Shown in pieces: positions 23,022 through 25,727 of a stretch of DNA of 25,727 nucleotides. Source of the stretch: JBDSGC01 sp046594105 (GTDB taxonomy: Bacteria; Acidobacteriota; Thermoanaerobaculia; Gp7-AA8); NCBI GenBank assembly GCA_046594105.1, contig JBKJQB010000146.1, positions 1 through 25,727 on the forward strand, written 5' to 3'. The notes below the pieces were generated by a model, which ran no database searches, was not told the DNA's origin, and worked only from the letters and a program-made list of their open reading frames with translations. The position numbers and the translations under genes were made by a program. Every line of letters begins with the position of its first letter. The stretch's first letter is position 1.

Positions 23022-25319
23022 CTAGAAGAAACGGTACTCGATCGTCGCCAGCACGGTACGCGGAGCACCGTAGGAACCGGTCACCACGCCCAGAGCCGGG
23101 ATGTTGTAGCCGTTGGTCAGATACCCCTTGTTGGTCAAATTCTTTCCATTCACACCGAAGCGCCACTTGGCGTCGGCCGAGAGCCAGCTCACCCATGCGT
23201 CATAGAGCGTGTAGGCCTTCTGCGAGAGCGGGAGCAGGGCCACACCAGGGCGGCCTGGATACTGTCCGCCTTCATTGGTGAGAACGGAGTTGGCGCGATA
23301 GGCACCGCCGACGCTCGCGGTGACCAGCCCCTTCATCATCGGGAAGTTGACGTTCAGATGCAGCCCGCCGGTGAACTTCGGGGCGTTGGTGATCACCTGG
23401 GTGTCCACAAACCCGTCGCGATTCGCGTCGAGAAACTTATCCGGCTTGAGATCGAGATAGCTGGCGAAGCCATTCACATTCAGCCAGTGCATAGCCCGGT
23501 TCGAAGCATCGAATTCCACCTCGGCGCCTTTCATGGTGGCGTTGCCGGCGTTCAGGAAGTTGCCGAAGAAGGCGTCATCCACACCATCTCCGTTCGAGTC
23601 GTAGGCGGTGAAGGTGGAGACTTGAACGTCTTTGTACTTGCCGTCGAATACCGCCGTGTTCAGGACCAGCTGCCCGTCAACCAGCACCGACTTGATCCCG
23701 ACCTCCGCCACCGTCAAAACCTCATCGTCGAATGGCTCGGCTGACTTCGGGAAGACGGTTGCCTGGGCCCGCACGTTGTACCCGCCACTCTTGAATCCGC
23801 GACTGCCCGTCACGTAACCCATCACCGAATCGCTGAACTTGTAGTCGAACCCGATTCTCGGCGCGAGCGAGTCGAAGGTCTTCTTCTTGTTGTAGTTCGC
23901 CGTCACTGTGGTGACTTTGCTGAAGGTGTCGTTCGCATAACCAGCGTTGAAGGCGATGCCGTTTTTCTGCTCGCGTGTCGCCCGCAGACCCAGGTTGAAG
24001 TTGGTTCTGGGGGAAAGCGCGTAGCTTCCGTCCCCGAACAGCGCCACCGACTTGGTGAGCGTCTTCCCCTCGGTGGTCCCGAAGAGCCGGTTCAGAAAGA
24101 TGTTCTTGACCAGTCCGCCGGCCTTGCCGTCGAGATAGTAGAGGCCGAGCACTCCGGAGAGCTTCCCCCCGGCGCCGTAAAGGGCCTGGAACTCCTGCGA
24201 GAGCTGCTTGTCGTAATAGGTCGCCATGACGTCGACGATGCGCGCCGGCGTGGTGTCGAAGTCGATGTTGTTCTTCGAGTCGGACTTGCGGTACGCGCTG
24301 ATCGACTTGAAGCGCCAGGCGGCATTCATGTCCGCGGTCACCACGACCGAGGATCCCCTCGACTTCGTGCCGTTCAACGGCTCCAGCCCGCTCTGCGTAT
24401 CGAAGCGGCCGCTGTTCGGAGCGCAGGTCGCCCCTGCAAGGAAGGCAGGGCATAGCGGATTCGCGATCAGGCGCTGGTAGCCTTTTGGCTCTGCCTCATC
24501 GCGGGTGGCGTCGAGGCTGAATTGGACCTTCACTTTTTGCGACGGAAGCCAGTCCAGACCTCCACGGCCCGCCAGCGTCTTGCGATTGGAGACGCCGCGG
24601 CCGGTGAAGAGGTTGGTGCCATAGCCGTCATGGCGAAGCGACGCGAACGCGATCTTTCCGCGCAGCGTTCCGGGGATGATCGCGCCACCCACGCTGGCGC
24701 GAAAATCGAGATTCGACTGCGTCCCCGGAGAGACTGAGATCATTCCTGAGGATTTGTCGGTGAGCTCGCGGCTGACGTACTTGATCGCGCCCCCGATGGT
24801 GTTCTTGCCGTAGAGCGTGCCCTGAGGTCCGCGCAGCACCTCGATGCGCGCGACATCGTAGACGTCGAGAAGTGCTCCCTGCGGACGGGCGATGTACACA
24901 TCATCAATGTAGAGCCCCACGCCGGGGTCAACGCCCCAGAGCGGATCGGCCTGTCCGATGCCGCGCATGAAAGCGGTGAGCGTCGTCGACTGGTTGCGAC
25001 CCTGATAGACGGTCAGGTTCGGGACCTGACCCTGAAGCTCGGAGATGTCGGCCGTCGCCGCCTCCTCCAGGTGATCGGCACTGATCACGCTGACGGCGAT
25101 GGGAACTTCCTGCAACTTCTCCTCACGCTTGCGGGACGTGACGACGATCTCTGCGCCAGCCTTCTGCATCGATTCCTTCGCCTTGTCCGGTTTCGCTTCT
25201 GCTTCCTGGGCGAAGGCCGGCACGGCAGCGATGCCGGCCAGAGTGACCAGACCGATCAGCAGCAGGCGACCAATGGGAGAGACGCTCTCCGACGCATTCA
25301 ATTCACCGAAACGCTTCAT
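23022..25319 (-). CDS. TonB-dependent outer-membrane receptor
   Basis: The 765-residue receptor has a signal peptide of about 37 residues ending in AVPAFAQ. A TonB box and plug follow (GAEIVVTSRKREEKLQEVPI, then VLRGPQGTLYGKNTIGGAI), then a beta-barrel ending in ATIEYRFF with the terminal phenylalanine needed for outer-membrane insertion. It resembles the broad receptor class common in sphingomonads and other oligotrophs, unlike the Oar-like receptor at 8106. Two short acidic loops, DSNGDGVDD (encoded at 23574-23600) and DANRDGFVD (23403-23429), look like calcium-binding loops in the outer part of the barrel. The ATG at 25319 has AAGGGG six bases upstream. The downstream partner is the MFS transporter. 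The ligand is unknown. Confidence 0.93.
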   Translation of the reverse strand: MKRFGELNASESVSPIGRLLLIGLVTLAGIAAVPAFAQEAEAKPDKAKESMQKAGAEIVVTSRKREEKLQEVPIAVSVISADHLEEAATADISELQGQVPNLTVYQGRNQSTTLTAFMRGIGQADPLWGVDPGVGLYIDDVYIARPQGALLDVYDVARIEVLRGPQGTLYGKNTIGGAIKYVSRELTDKSSGMISVSPGTQSNLDFRASVGGAIIPGTLRGKIAFASLRHDGYGTNLFTGRGVSNRKTLAGRGGLDWLPSQKVKVQFSLDATRDEAEPKGYQRLIANPLCPAFLAGATCAPNSGRFDTQSGLEPLNGTKSRGSSVVVTADMNAAWRFKSISAYRKSDSKNNIDFDTTPARIVDVMATYYDKQLSQEFQALYGAGGKLSGVLGLYYLDGKAGGLVKNIFLNRLFGTTEGKTLTKSVALFGDGSYALSPRTNFNLGLRATREQKNGIAFNAGYANDTFSKVTTVTANYNKKKTFDSLAPRIGFDYKFSDSVMGYVTGSRGFKSGGYNVRAQATVFPKSAEPFDDEVLTVAEVGIKSVLVDGQLVLNTAVFDGKYKDVQVSTFTAYDSNGDGVDDAFFGNFLNAGNATMKGAEVEFDASNRAMHWLNVNGFASYLDLKPDKFLDANRDGFVDTQVITNAPKFTGGLHLNVNFPMMKGLVTASVGGAYRANSVLTNEGGQYPGRPGVALLPLSQKAYTLYDAWVSWLSADAKWRFGVNGKNLTNKGYLTNGYNIPALGVVTGSYGAPRTVLATIEYRFF

Positions 25320-25412
25320 GATTTGCCCCTTTTCCCTGGTGCGCACTGGAGTGCTGTGGTCTTGCCTCGGGATCGGGTCCCGATGCGACAGAATTCAGGC
25401 GGCGCTACGATT

Positions 25413-25472
25413 TGCCGACTGGTCGGTTTGTTTTGTGCCGGCAATCTACGGCTGGCACCGGCTACCTGTCAA
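25413..25472 (-). promoter_or_regulatory. Sigma70-like promoter and palindromic operator for the TonB-MFS genes
   Basis: On the minus strand a perfect TTGACA (25467-25472) is followed after 18 bases by TAGATT (25443-25448), a 4/6 match to the -10 box. Just downstream of the expected start lies CCGAC-TG-GTCGG (25415-25426), a palindrome of the kind bound by TetR-family repressors. No such repressor is encoded in the window. The receptor start codon is about 95 bases further on. Confidence 0.55.
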
Positions 25473-25495
25473 GAAGGAAGAGGGCCGACCTCACC

Positions 25496-25587
25496 TGGTC
25501 TGCTCCCCGAAAACTGGACCACGGATTATGTCGGGGCGGTTTACCGTACGAAGGAGCGACGGTATGGCCCGGAAGACCCACACGGTG
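25496..25587 (+). mobile_element. Remnant of the left end of an IS3-family-like insertion sequence
   Basis: The stretch TGGTCTGCTCCCCGAAAACT (25496-25515), followed by GGACCACG, resembles the terminal repeat style of IS3-family elements. Downstream an AAGGAG sits seven bases before an ATG (25564) that encodes MARKTHTV, matching the usual start of an IS3-type OrfA. The frame then turns into unrelated sequence and stops at codon 34, so the rest of the transposase is gone. Family assignment is from memory. Confidence 0.5.
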
Positions 25588-25727
25588 ATGCGCCCCGCCA
25601 TGCGATCTTCCGAGAACCTCGAATCTGTCCGTGATCAGCCCGCGTCAGCGGGCGCGAGAATGTAGCCCCCGGCGCCAGCCGGGGGATTGCGAGCCCAGTC
25701 AGAAGGGAGCCCGAGTAGCGGGCGACA
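25588..25727. repeat. Array of three short GC-rich hairpins at the window end
   Basis: Three perfect stems follow one another: GCCCGC-GTCA-GCGGGC (25638-25653), CCCCCGGC-GCCA-GCCGGGGG (25666-25685) and GCCCG-AGTAG-CGGGC (25709-25723). Short linkers beginning GCGAG or GACA separate them. The array continues to the window edge, so its full extent is unknown. Positions 25588-25637 hold nothing recognisable. Confidence 0.65.

Noticed and set aside
25071..25665. Overlapping plus-strand open frames at the right end
   Set aside because: They run antisense to the receptor signal region, then through the promoter and IS remnant, with no recognisable product.

Overview
The window is high-GC bacterial DNA with dense, overlapping genes. 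Several gene types together suggest an Acidobacteriota-like organism: Ser/Thr kinases fused to TPR domains, a winged-helix/TolB/TPR regulator, an Oar-like TonB receptor with a carboxypeptidase-regulatory domain, and intergenic hairpin repeats. This assignment is inference; there is no rRNA or marker gene in the window.

Layout. (1) Positions 2-2689, plus strand: the end of a [NiFe]-hydrogenase maturation operon, hypD (cut by the window edge), a GmhA-like SIS-domain isomerase and hypE, all overlapping. (2) Positions 2860-8109: two divergently transcribed signalling proteins, a Ser/Thr kinase with TPRs (minus) and an unusual 7TM-PAS-PAS-GAF-like-zinc-ribbon-Ser/Thr kinase fusion (plus). At each far end lies one copy of an 84-bp repeat placed between convergent genes. 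(3) Positions 8106-19267, minus strand: ten genes with overlapping or nearly touching ends, so almost certainly one operon. In transcription order they are a KAS III-like synthase, a thioester-reductase-like SDR, a DUF3419/BtaA-like 3-amino-3-carboxypropyl transferase, a carrier protein, an AurF-like diiron N-oxygenase, an amino acid:carrier-protein ligase (SerRS-like), an FtsX-type permease, an ABC ATPase, a GNAT-like acyltransferase and a TonB-dependent receptor. (4) Positions 19618-21336, plus strand: a winged-helix/TolB/TPR regulator divergent from that operon and a good candidate for its regulator. (5) Positions 21330-21649: a hairpin-rich segment bounded by 15-nt inverted repeats. (6) Positions 21662-25319, minus strand: a second TonB-dependent receptor followed by an MFS transporter, with a recognisable promoter and palindromic operator. 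(7) The right end: an IS3-like remnant and a hairpin array.

The most interesting system is region 3. It looks like a small biosynthetic pathway that has no NRPS or PKS megaenzyme. A free-standing ligase could charge an amino acid onto a small carrier protein. The diiron oxygenase could oxidise its amine. KAS III, the SDR, DUF3419 and the GNAT protein could then extend, reduce or decorate it. An ABC exporter and a TonB receptor would handle export and uptake. The product is unknown. An N-oxygenated metal-binding molecule or an unusual aminolipid are the two readings I consider plausible.

Start codons were re-chosen by ribosome-binding sites, overlaps and family N-termini, and several differ from the longest possible reading frame.
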